Positions 34,796 to 45,719 of a stretch of DNA of 64,000 nucleotides are shown here, piece after piece. The notes beneath the pieces are model-generated. The model did not search any database. It was not told where the DNA came from and was given only the letters and a program-made list of their open reading frames with translations. Position 1 is the stretch's first letter, and the number at the start of each line of letters is the position of its first letter. The DNA comes from Cyprinodon diabolis (Eukaryota > Chordata > Actinopteri > Cyprinodontiformes > Cyprinodontidae): the NCBI GenBank assembly GCA_030533445.1, contig CM060083.1:30009166-30073165 (forward strand). The letters are read 5' to 3'. Both the position numbers and the translations under genes were made by a program.

Positions 34796-34997
34796 AATAT
34801 TCTAATTTTCTGATATGATGAATTTGAGATTTTCATTTGTTGTCATTTGTAATCATCAAAATTAAACAAAATAAACATCTGAAATATATGAGTTTGTATG
34901 TAATGTATGAATATAATATACAAGTTTCACTTTTTAAATGGAATTACTGAAATCAATCTACTTTTTCATGATATTCTAATTTTATGACCAGCACCTG
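34796..34997 (-). repeat. Terminal inverted repeat of Tc1-like copy 2 (right in window)
   Basis: Inverse of 33,407-33,608, ending ATGACCAGCACCTG before TA at 34,998-34,999. Confidence 0.93.
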
Positions 34998-35519
34998 TAT
35001 AGTTAAAGTGGTTCAAGTTATCCTGGGCTATCTATAGTTATGCCCTTATAGGCTTAGAAAGCTGGAGGACATAGGGAAAACTTTTCATAATTCAGCTTCA
35101 TTCTATCTCCATTCTCCTATTCTGCAGTATTTGTATCTGTCTGCTTTTTCTCATCACAATAGCTTCATTTGGTTAGTTCCTGTTTAGCTGTGACAGCATC
35201 CTAGACAGAAATATCAGCTGTGCTGCTGGCATCAACATCTTGGTTTATAGATATTGGGGCTTTGCCTGTTTTTCAGTGTAGTCCTGTTTCTCTTAATATG
35301 TCTAACTATGTGCTCTCTTTTATCCTCTGACTTTGGAGCTGGTTTGGGGCTTCTCTACCTCACTGTGTGATTTCTGGATGGGGCTGACTGTGGAGCTGGT
35401 TGACAGTTGCCTTTTGTGTATTTGCTGCTGTCTGTATGTCTTCTTCTATCTCCTTAACTCCAGTCGACCACTCACTATTAGCTTTGTTCTGTTGGAGGTC
35501 TCTCCCTGTTAAAAAGGAG

Positions 35520-35548
35520 GTGTGTGTGTGTGAGTGGGTGGGGGGGGG
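35520..35548. repeat. (TG)n plus G-run within the LINE 3' region
   Basis: About six TG units, then gagtgggtg and a run of eight to nine G. A simple repeat that expanded inside the LINE 3' untranslated region after ctccctgttaaaaaggagg. Confidence 0.85.
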
Positions 35549-35735
35549 CGTGCTTTAGTCAATGAGTCGATGCAATCAGCTGGTTTTCCTCAGATCGAAA
35601 ACTTTGATCCAATCTGACTGTATGAGATAGTTAACTGTCTCTATAAAATGCATTGCGGTTACATGCGAAGCGATTTGTTGCCATAGAAATAAACTGAATA
35701 CATTTGAATTAAATTGAATAATAGGCTTGTCTGAG

Positions 35736-37250
35736 TTCTTAGCATTATGAACTATGCATATTTTGATGCTGTAAAAAATAGATGATCATACCCACAAATT
35801 AAAAATGAATCCTTATTATTTTGAAAGGAGACTAATTTAACCTTGTTCTCTGGTCGTCTCTAGATCTAAATCATATAAAATCCTGTAGGTTAAGCCAAAG
35901 ATCATTGACTACAGGGGACACCAAAGAATCTGAGCAACTGAGAGTGTCCCAACATTAAATATTGTCAAAGCAGAAGATTCACTTATGTCATTTTGGCAAA
36001 AGACTAAAGTTAATCCTATTAAGTAATAGGTAAGTAACAGCTAGAGTTTGTCAATATACGGTCATTTTGATATTCTGCATTTTCTTTGTGTGAGACAATG
36101 ATGCTGCAATAAGAAAGGCTCTTTTAAAAGTATATTTAAAGCAGTGCCAACAAATTTGGCCTTTTTTGTAATAATGTGGTAAAACTTCCTTTTATTTTCT
36201 TTCTCCACAAAGGTCATATCCTGTTGATTAGTAGTACTATCCCCAGGACTTCACAGCCTGCTAAATCTTCCTGAAAATCTTTTTTACTCAGCTAGTACTT
36301 TAATTAGTTGCATTTTTCAAAGCATTTCTATCCAGAACTACTTCTTGGTCTTCTAAAAATCAGCTTTGCCTCCAACAGTCTTGTTAGATGGAATTCTGGA
36401 ATTTCTTAATCAGCCTGTATTACAAACTGAAGAATAGAGAACTGATAACCCTATATCTTTTTTTATTTTTATTTTATTTTATTTTTTATAGCCTCATCCT
36501 TTTTTTTTAGGGCAATTGCAATTTCTGTTTCAGCCAGCTCAGATGGGCTTTAGAATGAGCCTTTAGGTGCTGCTTGTTTTAGAGGCTTAGCATTATAGTC
36601 TTGAAACACCTTGGCTTCCCTAATGAAGTGTGTGAACAGGTCAAAGCTCTCTAAGCTAATTAAGGAGTAAGGCCTTGCTAAAAGTGTCTTTTGATCATTA
36701 TTTTTAGTTATGTATCTTATGTTTTGGGTTTTTAATAGTTTGGAAACATTTGGCTCTCATCCTCTCCACATTAACTAAAAAAAAAAAAAAACAAACAGGA
36801 AGAATAATCATGCAATTTGTCCACATTTTGTGGCCAAATTAAAGCCTTTTACGGTTGGAAAAATTATGTGATGGACAAACCTACAAAAGTTGTGAAGTGG
36901 AAGAGAAAGGAATATATACCATACCTAAATTTTATTATTTCATAAATGAAAAAAAAGTACAATTTGCATCCATTACCCCTGAGAAAATACTTGACAGCCA
37001 TCTCTTGATGCAAATACAGTTTTTTTTGGGTTTTTTTTTGGGGGGGGGGGGGGGGGGGGGGATTTCTGTACCTTTTTTCTAAACCTAGGGTACCAATTTG
37101 TAACATGTCTTCTGCAAAGATGCTCGTTAGTCAGCACTGCAAAATTTTTAATCTAAATAAGTGATTTTTTTCTTAAATTAGGTGTATTTTTTTCTTGAAC
37201 TGAGGATGTGAGGCACTCAAACAGCACTCAATTGTAGTTTCACAAATTCA
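35736..37250. other. Intergenic, no gene seen
   Basis: AT-rich unique sequence with T/A simple runs at about 36,455-36,510 and an A-run at 36,777-36,791. No coding motif. Confidence 0.55.
37021..37061. repeat. T-rich stretch followed by a 22-nt poly-G tract
   Basis: T7-G3-T9 followed by G22 (37,040-37,061). Long pure G runs are rare in vertebrate DNA and can form G-quadruplexes on the + strand. Length in assemblies is often unreliable at such tracts. Confidence 0.9.
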
Positions 37251-37645
37251 ACCCTTCCTCTGCGCTATATCAGTGCCTGGCCCGGCCGGCATCTTCCAAA
37301 TTGGCTACGGGATGCTTTGCGTTTAGGTGGTACTTGAGACTGAAAAAAAAATTTGTTAGAACTGTAAATATACAGTCATATGTTTATATTACAATTTTTT
37401 TATGTAATTATTACTGTTTTCAAGGCTGCACTTTAAAAAATGAAACTGTCTAGAGCTGTTTTAAACAAGATTTCTTTTTGTTTACAGTCTTGTATACAAA
37501 ATGACAAAATAAATCAATCTAAGACTGAAAGAATTCCTGCAGTAAACTAATTCCACATTGCACAAGTTGCAAACAGCTTTAGTCTTGTCGAGGTTCCCAT
37601 GGAGAAGCTTCTTAAAATGAATTTTCCCTAAAGCAAACATAGTAG
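37250..37645 (-). mobile_element. hAT remnant: BED zinc finger split by an AT-rich insertion
   Basis: On the minus strand about 37,620-37,545 reads KLLHGNLDKTKAVCNLCNVE then LVY, the first half of a BED finger (C-x2-C). After about 200 bp of AT-rich sequence, 37,345-37,270 reads SLKYHLNAKHPVANLEDAG, the second half (H-x4-H). BED fingers are the usual N-terminal DNA-binding domain of hAT transposases. Sequence at 37,640-37,930 may be the element's 5' region. The catalytic part is not present. Confidence 0.7.
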
Positions 37646-40600
37646 CTTTATAGCTGCATCCATGTCAGCACGTCACAGTCAATGTCGTTATTTCACAGTA
37701 GGCCTACACAGGTTGGAAGACAGATTCGTTCTCGCCCTAGATATACATCCCCGCTTAAATATCAAGGTGAAAGTCATCATACCTTACTTAGTATAGACCC
37801 AGCTCCCATCCCAACTTTGAGAATAGATCAACGCCGATATTTTATCGTCCGATAAGAGTCTGCCGGCAACGCAGCACTTTAATGCCAATAACGGCTCACC
37901 ATTAGTAAATACACTAAATTTAAGACATTTTTACTTATTTCTAGATAGTTTTTGCTGTGACAGTGGATGGTGTCTGTGTAAATCCAAATTTCAAGGCTCT
38001 AAAAAGCTTATCCATCAGGATTGAACTGTATTTATCTGTATCCGCTTTTCTTTGGTAGCCATAGTGTTTAGTTTTGACTCAAATCATCTTATACACACTA
38101 ACTGCATTGTCTAAATTTCTTTTGGCATGGGAATTCCAATGGCTTTCTTTCCGCTCTCCAAAAAGGCCTTCAGATTTAAGGCTGACTAATAATTATTGTA
38201 AAAAACAATTCAGCGGCCGGAGCTGTAGATCTCTGCAGCCCCTCCAGAATTAATTGAAGTCTCTTGGTTCAAACCTTGTGAGGTTATTTCATAACCTAAT
38301 GTGGTGGGAAAATTTACTTCCACATTTATTTGTCTTTTGCTCTATTATAAAACCTAAGTGTGAGCTTTATTTGTTTTCCAAATTGGGCAAAAGTATTTAT
38401 TCTGGCTGCACACCTGCTAGACAAGGCTAGAATTAAAGGCTTATCTTACTGACATCTGAGAAATTGTTAGATGTTTTGGAAAGGGAGCCAGACTCCTTAG
38501 GTTCAAGATTTTTCAACATCGCTCTGGTTGTTCCAGACTGTCTGTTACATGTAAACCCCTTCCAGCTGTTTGAGTGTTAATTGGTGCAATTCTTTGCCTG
38601 ACCAGAAAGGACAAAACATTAACAAAAAAAAACTGCACCTGTTCTCCCTTGCAAGCATTAATTAACGTTGCTTAAATGACAAACACTGGTATAATCTTTG
38701 TTGAATATGACTAAAACCTTTCTCTGGTAAAAAACCAAATAAAAAACACGAATTTGTAAGTTTTTAATTGTGAGGAAAAAGTAAGATATCCTTTTACTAA
38801 CACTTCAAAAATGCATACTAATTAAAGTTCCTCTGCAACATGTAATTCAAGTGAAATATATTAATGTTGTGATGTTTGGAATCTTACAAGTGTGGATATT
38901 TTTCGAATACTGCTCCTTTAAAGTATTTTCTATACATTACATTAAACAAAGTTGTTGAGTACAGTATGTTTTACACATTAGTTGTTTTCCGACTTGTTCA
39001 GCAAATGCAGTAAACTACATCGTAGTTGTCCTAAAAATGCTTTCAAAGCCAATTTTCAAGTTCTGTTCTCTTAGATTGAAGGTCATTAAACATACAATGT
39101 ATATCTTAAAATGTACCCCTGTTCTTGTTTAAATTCATTTTGCTCAATAGCAGTACAACATAATTAACATCATATCCATGAGGGCTATTTTTTTGCCAGC
39201 AATGGCAGGTGTTACTGAGGCCTGTGATGGAATGCATTTGGAAGGGCGACTCTTAGGGGACAGACACAATGCAATTCTACATGCTACTAGATTCTTGTTT
39301 ATTTGTGTGTGAGTTTCTGTATGCAGGCCAGAAAAAAAGAACTCTTCCCGGGAGGAAGAGATTGTTGGTGTCTGTTTTAAATTGGACTTCATCTTCACCC
39401 TGTTCAGTCCCTGCTCAATTTTGGACTTCACATGAGCTCCATTAGCATTTGCAGGAACCGTGAGACATTTACCACCATGGATTGTGACAGATTTCACAAG
39501 CTCAGTTTTACTGTTGCCCTGGGGTGGTGGGCAATACTCACCATCTGTTGATTGTGACTGTACCCAACACATTCGTAAGAGGCAAGAACCAGCATACCAC
39601 TAATTAAGCTGGTTCATGCAAATGAAATGAAGAAGTGCATTTGCATTGGCAAAAAAAAATCAAATATTGAATGTGATGCACAAAGTTCATTGTACATTTT
39701 TTTGTCAATCTGGTAAACTAAATTATTCACCATTGGGTGGTTGCTACATATTTACATATTTGAGCAGTGATGGTTTTTAAATGTAAGTCTTTGCTTTTTT
39801 TTAAGATTGTACAGACAAGCTCAGGAATTTACATGCACTCATGCTTATTAATTTTATTAATAACCATGGGATGTTAGCAGTGTTTTAAATATGATACTGT
39901 TAATATACCTTTTTCCCTAATTAATCAATGAATAATACAACATGTGATTTTAATTAGTTAAAAAAGAATCTCAAACAAGCACACATCAAAAATAGATTTG
40001 AATAAATAAAGTATTAATAAGCTTTTGGAATGGCTGCTATTTTAACGCCATTGAAGAAATTATACGCTGCGCTTAAAAGTCAGGCTATTAACTAGTTTAA
40101 ATTAACCTATATAGATAAGAGTGGTCACATGTTGACTAAGGATTATGGCAGAAGCTCATTAACAAACACAAAGTTATTTCTCGGCCACTTGTGAGAAAAA
40201 ATATTAACCAAATATATTGCTATATGTGTACATGTTGTGTTCATGATTTGTGAGCATTAGTTTAACTGCACAAAACTTCCTTTTATTTCAGTTAAAAAAG
40301 GAAATGAGTACGGTACTAGAGTTTTGATTGGTAGGTTAGATAACCTGCGATAAGTTGACATTTGCAATTCTTGTTTTTAAAAATCCCTGAAGTTATGTGG
40401 TGCAGGCTTATTTAGCCAAATATACCAGAAGCCTCAAAATCCACATAACATTTAGGTATTGTATACATAAAACCATTCTGTATGTCGAGTTCTGATCAGA
40501 CTATATATTGTAAGATTATTTACATATATATATATCCTAAATTTTACAAAGGAAAATTAGGGTTAAAAAAGACCTATTTTGTGAATAAAAAACGTAGTTT

Positions 40601-43600
40601 TTCATTTTTAGAGGCTACTGTTTTGTTACTATAAAAATTGACACCAACAGATCGTTTCTGTGAAACTGTGCAAATTCTGTTTCAGCTTAGCAAATTCCCT
40701 TTCTGGTCTGTTTTATTTAGTTCCTTTAATCATGAAATTAAATGAGAAATGTGCCAACTACCACCTTGACAAGGCAGCTCTCTTTATTTGAACTAGTGGC
40801 ATTGAAATTTTATGAGAGCTGAAATATTTCTGATAATGTGCGAACAAAAGGGGTTAGTGCTGTAAAGCCCGTCGCCCAGATGAGAGTGATCATGGTCTTC
40901 TGTTAGAGAAATAATTAAAAGCACTGGAATTTGAAATATATATGTCTGAGCAGGGCTAGACAGAAAGTCTTTGCTCTTATTCCACAGAAACATGTAAGGT
41001 ACTCAAGGCTTGCTTTTGTAAGAAACAGGCATCAGTTCAGTTATCTAAATGAACATGTCTTTGACTGCTTGGTATAAAGAAGCTGAAATTAGTAAGTGAT
41101 AAGTATGCTTGACAGTCAGACAGCATGGCTGTTTGCATATGCTCCTCAAGTCACCATCTTCCATTTAGGAAGACGACTCTTCGAGCAGCAGCTGGGTTTC
41201 AGCGTCTTGCTTCATTATGAATCAAATGATCACGCCATTGCCGTGTTAATGCTGATTCAGATGGGACTGAATTCACTGGAGCGCTGCTGAGTTAGATCAG
41301 TAAATTGTGCAGAAGAATACTCTCAATTGTCCCTCTTTTTTTTCTTTCATGCAAAACCTCCTATTTTGAAGACCACGCTTAATAGGGAAATGTGATGATA
41401 TGGTCTCACTTTTTGAGTTATCAGGTGAATGTGCAGGAAACACATGGAATTTATTAGCTTCTAATCGTGTGATGCTTAGATAATTGATAATTTGATCCCG
41501 ATATTCAGTTTCTTTGTTTACAAATATGTTTTAAGGGCAATAATGGCATGTAAGAACGAGATGAGGGTGAGTGAGAATTAATACATGCTTATATTTAAAT
41601 AAAAAAATAGAAGGCCATTGGTGCAGCAAAGTCACCTAAGCAAGAAGGTTGTTGGTTTAAATTTTAGTGAAGTCTTATAAATGACATCCCTAACCTTCCT
41701 GCTTTGGTGGGATAAAAACAAACTGATCTGTGGAGAAGAAAAGCGGGTCATCAAATAATCAGCAACAACATTGATAAATCTGCTTATATAAGCCTGTAAT
41801 TGAAACAAAATGATAACAGCACATGCTAACAATGGAGATGAGTAAGCTGCTTATAGTGAAGATAGAATTATAAGAGATAGAAAGTGGGGGGTAATGCATC
41901 ACACAACCTGATTCTATGCACTTTTATGCAACAACCTCCTTCCACTGATGAACAGGTGAATTATTAGAAATTATGTTTCCAAATAGAACCACAGGGTGAC
42001 TTACCGAAATCACCATGAATAAAGCTGCCAGTTAATTGACAGTAATGGTATTGATCAACCACCCTATAAGAGCAGTGCTGATTTGATTCATCGTTGTCAT
42101 TCATTGAAGCTGCAGATCATCACCTTGCACTGCAACAAATTATCGCTATCTGGAACAATCATTTGCACCCGGTGTAGCTGGCACCAGCAGATGAGGTGCT
42201 ATGGCGATGATGAGCGCTATCACCACAGCTTTGTCCTTTGGGGCTCGACAAACATGATATTTACAACAAGTCCCCCTCCCTGACAAACTGGACAAGGCTG
42301 TTTTCCAAACCTGCCGCATTTTACTTTTATGGGAAGTGGAGGAGAACGGATGACAGAAGGAGCTGATCCAGAGTGCTGATGCTGGCAATGTGACTCTCCT
42401 TCCCCACACCTACTATTTCTGGGCTCCCAGCTTCCAGCACGGTGCCATTAATCAAGCTCCAGAAGTTAAGTGTTACTGGAGGCATAGCTGTGTTATAAAT
42501 TGCATGGGAAATGCATAATTAGTTAGCAACAAATCTATTTTACAGTCATGCTGTAGTCAGTTGGGGATGCATTTTGTTCCAAATGTTTTTCTGCAGAGAT
42601 AATGATCACTCCTTTGGATCAGAAGTATTGTGAGCTCACCTGAAGCAATTCCGTTTTAAGAATATTTGGGAGTAAAACAATGGTCCTCTACACAGAAAGA
42701 CACCCTATACAGATCTATATTTTGTGTAAAACAGGAAGCATGTTTTCAACCAGCGATTCACTCTTGGCAGGATGCAGCTGAGATGCATTTTCTATGCTCT
42801 CTGCAGTGTCACAATGCCAGATTTAACTGACGTAAAGTCGGGGAAATTGCTTTTGTTGGCCAAGATACACAGGCAATTTTTCCCAATAAGTTTCTGGTTT
42901 CTTTGACAACTTGACAAGGTATGTCCACTTCTGCAAAGTTTTTATATTTCACAGGATCATTAAGATCTGTGTTCCACTTTTCATGAATGCTCAGAGATGT
43001 CTGTTTGGCTTAAAGTGAAAAGGAGAAAACAGAAAAGCATTCGCTCATTATTCCACGCCGTCTCGAGCCCTTCACTGGAACCTTAACCCAGCCTCTGACG
43101 GTTTTCATGTAATTGACACGGGTGTTGCTCCTGCTGCCATTTTTGTGTTTTGATATAGCACGGCCATCTGAACAGAAGGAACAGGGTGCAAAGTGTCCCG
43201 CACTGCAGGCGGCAAATTACTTCTTAGAACTTCACTAACACCCGGCGCGGCGCAGAGCTGCCGTAAAGGCAAAACAATTTGTCCAACATGAATAAGTTCC
43301 CCAGAGACTGTCTTAAGTGTTAAATGACCTGAGTGAACTCAATACTAATCCAGGGCTGGGAAGATATTCAGGCTTAGATGGCTAACACTTATACCCTCTG
43401 TGCAGCGGTTTGAAGGCTGTTTATGCAAATTCAAGGTGATCTGATTTTTCTCATGGTTTAGTTTACTGTCTCTTTCAGCCCCCTGGAGACTCCCCACAGT
43501 CACTTCTATTCTTCTTACTCCTCTTCTAACCAAACATGTCAGAGAGAGTGGGACTGAATATAATATGATAAAGCTGCTCCATACTTAATTAAGCAGCTCA

Positions 43601-44284
43601 AGTCATAGTTTGAAAATTTCTGAATTTATTTGCCAGTATAAATAACCAAAGCTATGGAAGATCCTTTCTGCCACTGTGAAGGAAAAAAGCAAAGGTTAGG
43701 AGATGCCCTGATCAATATTTTGATAAATGTTCTTCATTTATTGCTTGAGTATTTATGATTTTGAAATAAAAGTATAGCACCAAACATAACATTTTGTACC
43801 TTATAATTATTTGACATAGTATGTTTGTCTCATAACTAAAGAATAAAGTGTCTCATGACATCAGATCACTTAAATCAGTTCAATGAGATACATGTACATA
43901 TCTCATAGTTATGATATAACATGGGTTCTTATAATTATCAATGTTTGTGAAAGGAGCGCTGCAATGTAAAATGAATTTATAAAGTTCTGCACAGGTAGCT
44001 TACAGTAAGTGTTTGCATACAAAGGCTTTCCAATTAATACATGAGACCATGTTGGCTTTTTATATATTATTTCTGCATCATACACTCTGTTTTTGGTCTA
44101 TTTGCTATTTAACTGAAGCTTTTTCAGTATTTTCCATTACGAGACTACATGACTATAATGATATTGTCCAGTATGTGGCTTTTGGTGTTTTTTTTAAAGG
44201 GCCTGGTATGTGACACTGCCCTTTATAATATATTATAAATAACTTTTAGAAATATACAAGAACCCATAAAAGCTTTACTAATGA
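37646..44284. other. Gene desert, part 1: mostly unique sequence
   Basis: About 6.6 kb with no supportable exon. Holds short AT repeats (for example tatatatata near 40,525) and a degenerate tRNA-like phrase near 41,610-41,670 (gtgcagcaaagtcacctaagc, then gttggtttaaat). Blocks of balanced composition near 40,780-41,330 and 42,070-43,260 are candidates for conserved non-coding elements. The minus strand at 39,144-39,572 is open for 142 codons without a known motif. Confidence 0.5.
41090..41330. promoter_or_regulatory. Candidate conserved non-coding element
   Basis: A 240-bp block with balanced base composition, dense in non-repetitive words (ttgcatatgctcctcaagtc; ttcattatgaatcaaatgat) within an AT-rich desert. 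It contains homeodomain/POU-like octamer variants (TTTGCATAT, ATTATGAAT). It has the texture of enhancer-like conserved DNA; without an alignment to other fish this is a guess. Confidence 0.25.
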
Positions 44285-45150
44285 GTAGAGTAGAGGGGTT
44301 TCGTGGTGGGATGTTCTGGCCCTGATGGACCAAAGTCTCCTACCATATGGGAGAGTATAAAACAGATTTTTGTCCAGGGTGCGAACGGTCAGCTACAATC
44401 TTTCCAGTTTGCCTCTTGGTTCTGGACGTGTACAGTTCCTGAAGAAAAACAAAAAGATTGCAGAAATAATAATACTTTGCAGTCTCTTCTTGTCCCTGGT
44501 GATAGCAACAGTGTACCAGATGGTGATGGAGAAAGAGACAATGGACTCAATTATAACAGAATAGAAGTCCACCATCCCTGTCTTTGGCAGGCTGAACTTC
44601 AACTACCTCAGGAAGTAGATACTCTGCTTTGTCTTCCTCCCATTTAAGTTACTAAGGGATGATGGGACCCAGGAATAGGAAAGAGTACCCTGGTAGCAGC
44701 TAGAGAGTCACATAGGATGATGGTGGAGATTGGGACTGTTCTTTCTAAAGTTCACAAGCATCACCGCTGTTTCGAGTGCTGAGCACCAGGTCACTAGTTG
44801 ATTACTCTCGAACCTGCATGCAGACTCATCCCCCTGAGTTGAGCCAAAGGATGATGGGGTAATCCACAAACTTTAGGAGGTTGATAAACTGGTGGCTGGA
44901 GGAACAGCTGTTGGTGTTCATCAAGAATAGAAGAGTGGAAAGAACACACCCTTGAGGAGAACCAGTACTGCAGAGACCTATTTTCCCAGCTGCACATGCT
45001 TCTTCCTGTATGTCGGGAAATCTGTGCTGGTGCAGTCAGGCATGCTCATGTCATATCTTCAGGAAAGTGCTAAAAATGTCTGTGAACACCAGAGGCAGCT
45101 GATCAGCACAGTGTTTGAGGCTTGATGGGCAAAGATGCTCCGCAGTGGAT
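44285..45150 (-). mobile_element. Antisense LINE reverse-transcriptase fragment
   Basis: The + strand shows the phrases typical of the inverse of a common fish LINE: ttctggccctgatggaccaa, agtctcttcttgtccctggt, accagatggtgatggagaaa, gaagtccaccatccctgtct, tgcatgcagactcatccccc and ggatgatggggtaatccaca. Read on the minus strand these code for the region after the catalytic aspartates of the reverse transcriptase (SNQLVTWCS-like, LVNFRKNSP-like). Frameshifts are frequent. Clade not settled (Rex1/CR1-like is my best guess). Confidence 0.75.
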
Positions 45151-45215
45151 CTTATAAACATGAGACGGCCAAGTGCAGGTGTAGGTACTATTCTAGATGC
45201 TATATTTATATGAAG
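45151..45215. other. Short spacer between LINE fragment and TTAA element
   Basis: Sixty-five bases of unassigned sequence. Confidence 0.5.
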
Positions 45216-45719
45216 TTAAAGCTACAGGGTGTAATAATTTCAGGGATATACAGTCAGAAATGTAATATATTATACATAACTATGTTATTTATCATCATCT
45301 ACGAGCTCAGCCTCTTAACCTTAATGTTTGCGTTGCCTTAGAATTCGTTATTTATAATTACATAGGAGCGGGTCTTGCAGCCATGGAGGCAGACATCTTT
45401 GCGCTACGGCGGCGCAGAGCCAACAAACTAGCGATTGCGAGATTGCCCATTACGCTCGAAAGTAACTACGGCAAGTTGAGGGAGATGAACTGAAATCTAT
45501 ATCCTACACAGACTAATGAAATTCTATCTGTAAAATTATTTATGTAAACAAACCTCATCACTTGAGAAGGTAGGTGATGCAGACGTCGTGGAAGACATTT
45601 TGTCCCGTAACGCTCGCCGTACTGTTGGGGGGGGAGAAGCGGTGGGGGGGAGATGTTCATGTTGCTTGTCTGCAGTCTGGACGTTAGATGTCGCTGAAAA
45701 TTACACACTGTAGCTTTAA
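45216..45719. mobile_element. TTAA-flanked short element, copy A (496 bp plus target sites)
   Basis: Left end AGCTACAGGGTGTAATAATT and right end AATTACACACTGTAGCT form an inverted repeat of about 17-20 bp, flanked by TTAA on both sides (45,216-45,219; 45,716-45,719). The interior has gcggcgcagagccaacaaac, gtcccgtaacgctcgccgta and two G-runs (45,627-45,634 and 45,644-45,650). No transposase. TTAA targets are used by piggyBac and Kolobok superfamilies; the end lacks the CCC/CCT start of piggyBac, so a Kolobok-like non-autonomous family is possible. A second copy is at 57,415. Confidence 0.8.

Larger units (their letters stand above)
33407..34997 (-). mobile_element. Complete Tc1-like transposon, copy 2 (1,591 bp), inverted relative to copy 1
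   Basis: Same ends (CAGGTGCTGGTCATAAAATT and inverse), same 202-bp terminal repeats (33,407-33,608; 34,796-34,997) and TA flanks at 33,405-33,406 and 34,998-34,999. It is exactly 21 bp shorter than copy 1, and that difference is one in-frame deletion in the transposase. Other differences are isolated substitutions, so both copies come from recent activity of one family. It sits within the last coding part of an older LINE. Confidence 0.97.
31773..35735 (+). mobile_element. Decayed L2-like LINE, split by a Tc1-like insertion
   Basis: Starts in the endonuclease domain: FSQINDLFCDDQIDLCCLTE then TFLQQDYV (31,790-31,875). Farther on, broken frames give THSHLHTFNLVLTYG (endonuclease end), DPDNLVNYRPINNLPFLSKI (about 32,595-32,650, reverse transcriptase entry) and STFKGRLKTFIFDKAY ending exactly where the Tc1-like element begins at 33,407. 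After that element the 3' region continues (ggcttagaaagctggaggac at 35,050; ctctccctgttaaaaaggag at 35,500) to the tail ataaactgaatacatttgaa near 35,690-35,735. Many stops and deletions; 5' part missing. L2-clade is inferred from the tail and protein style. Confidence 0.85.
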
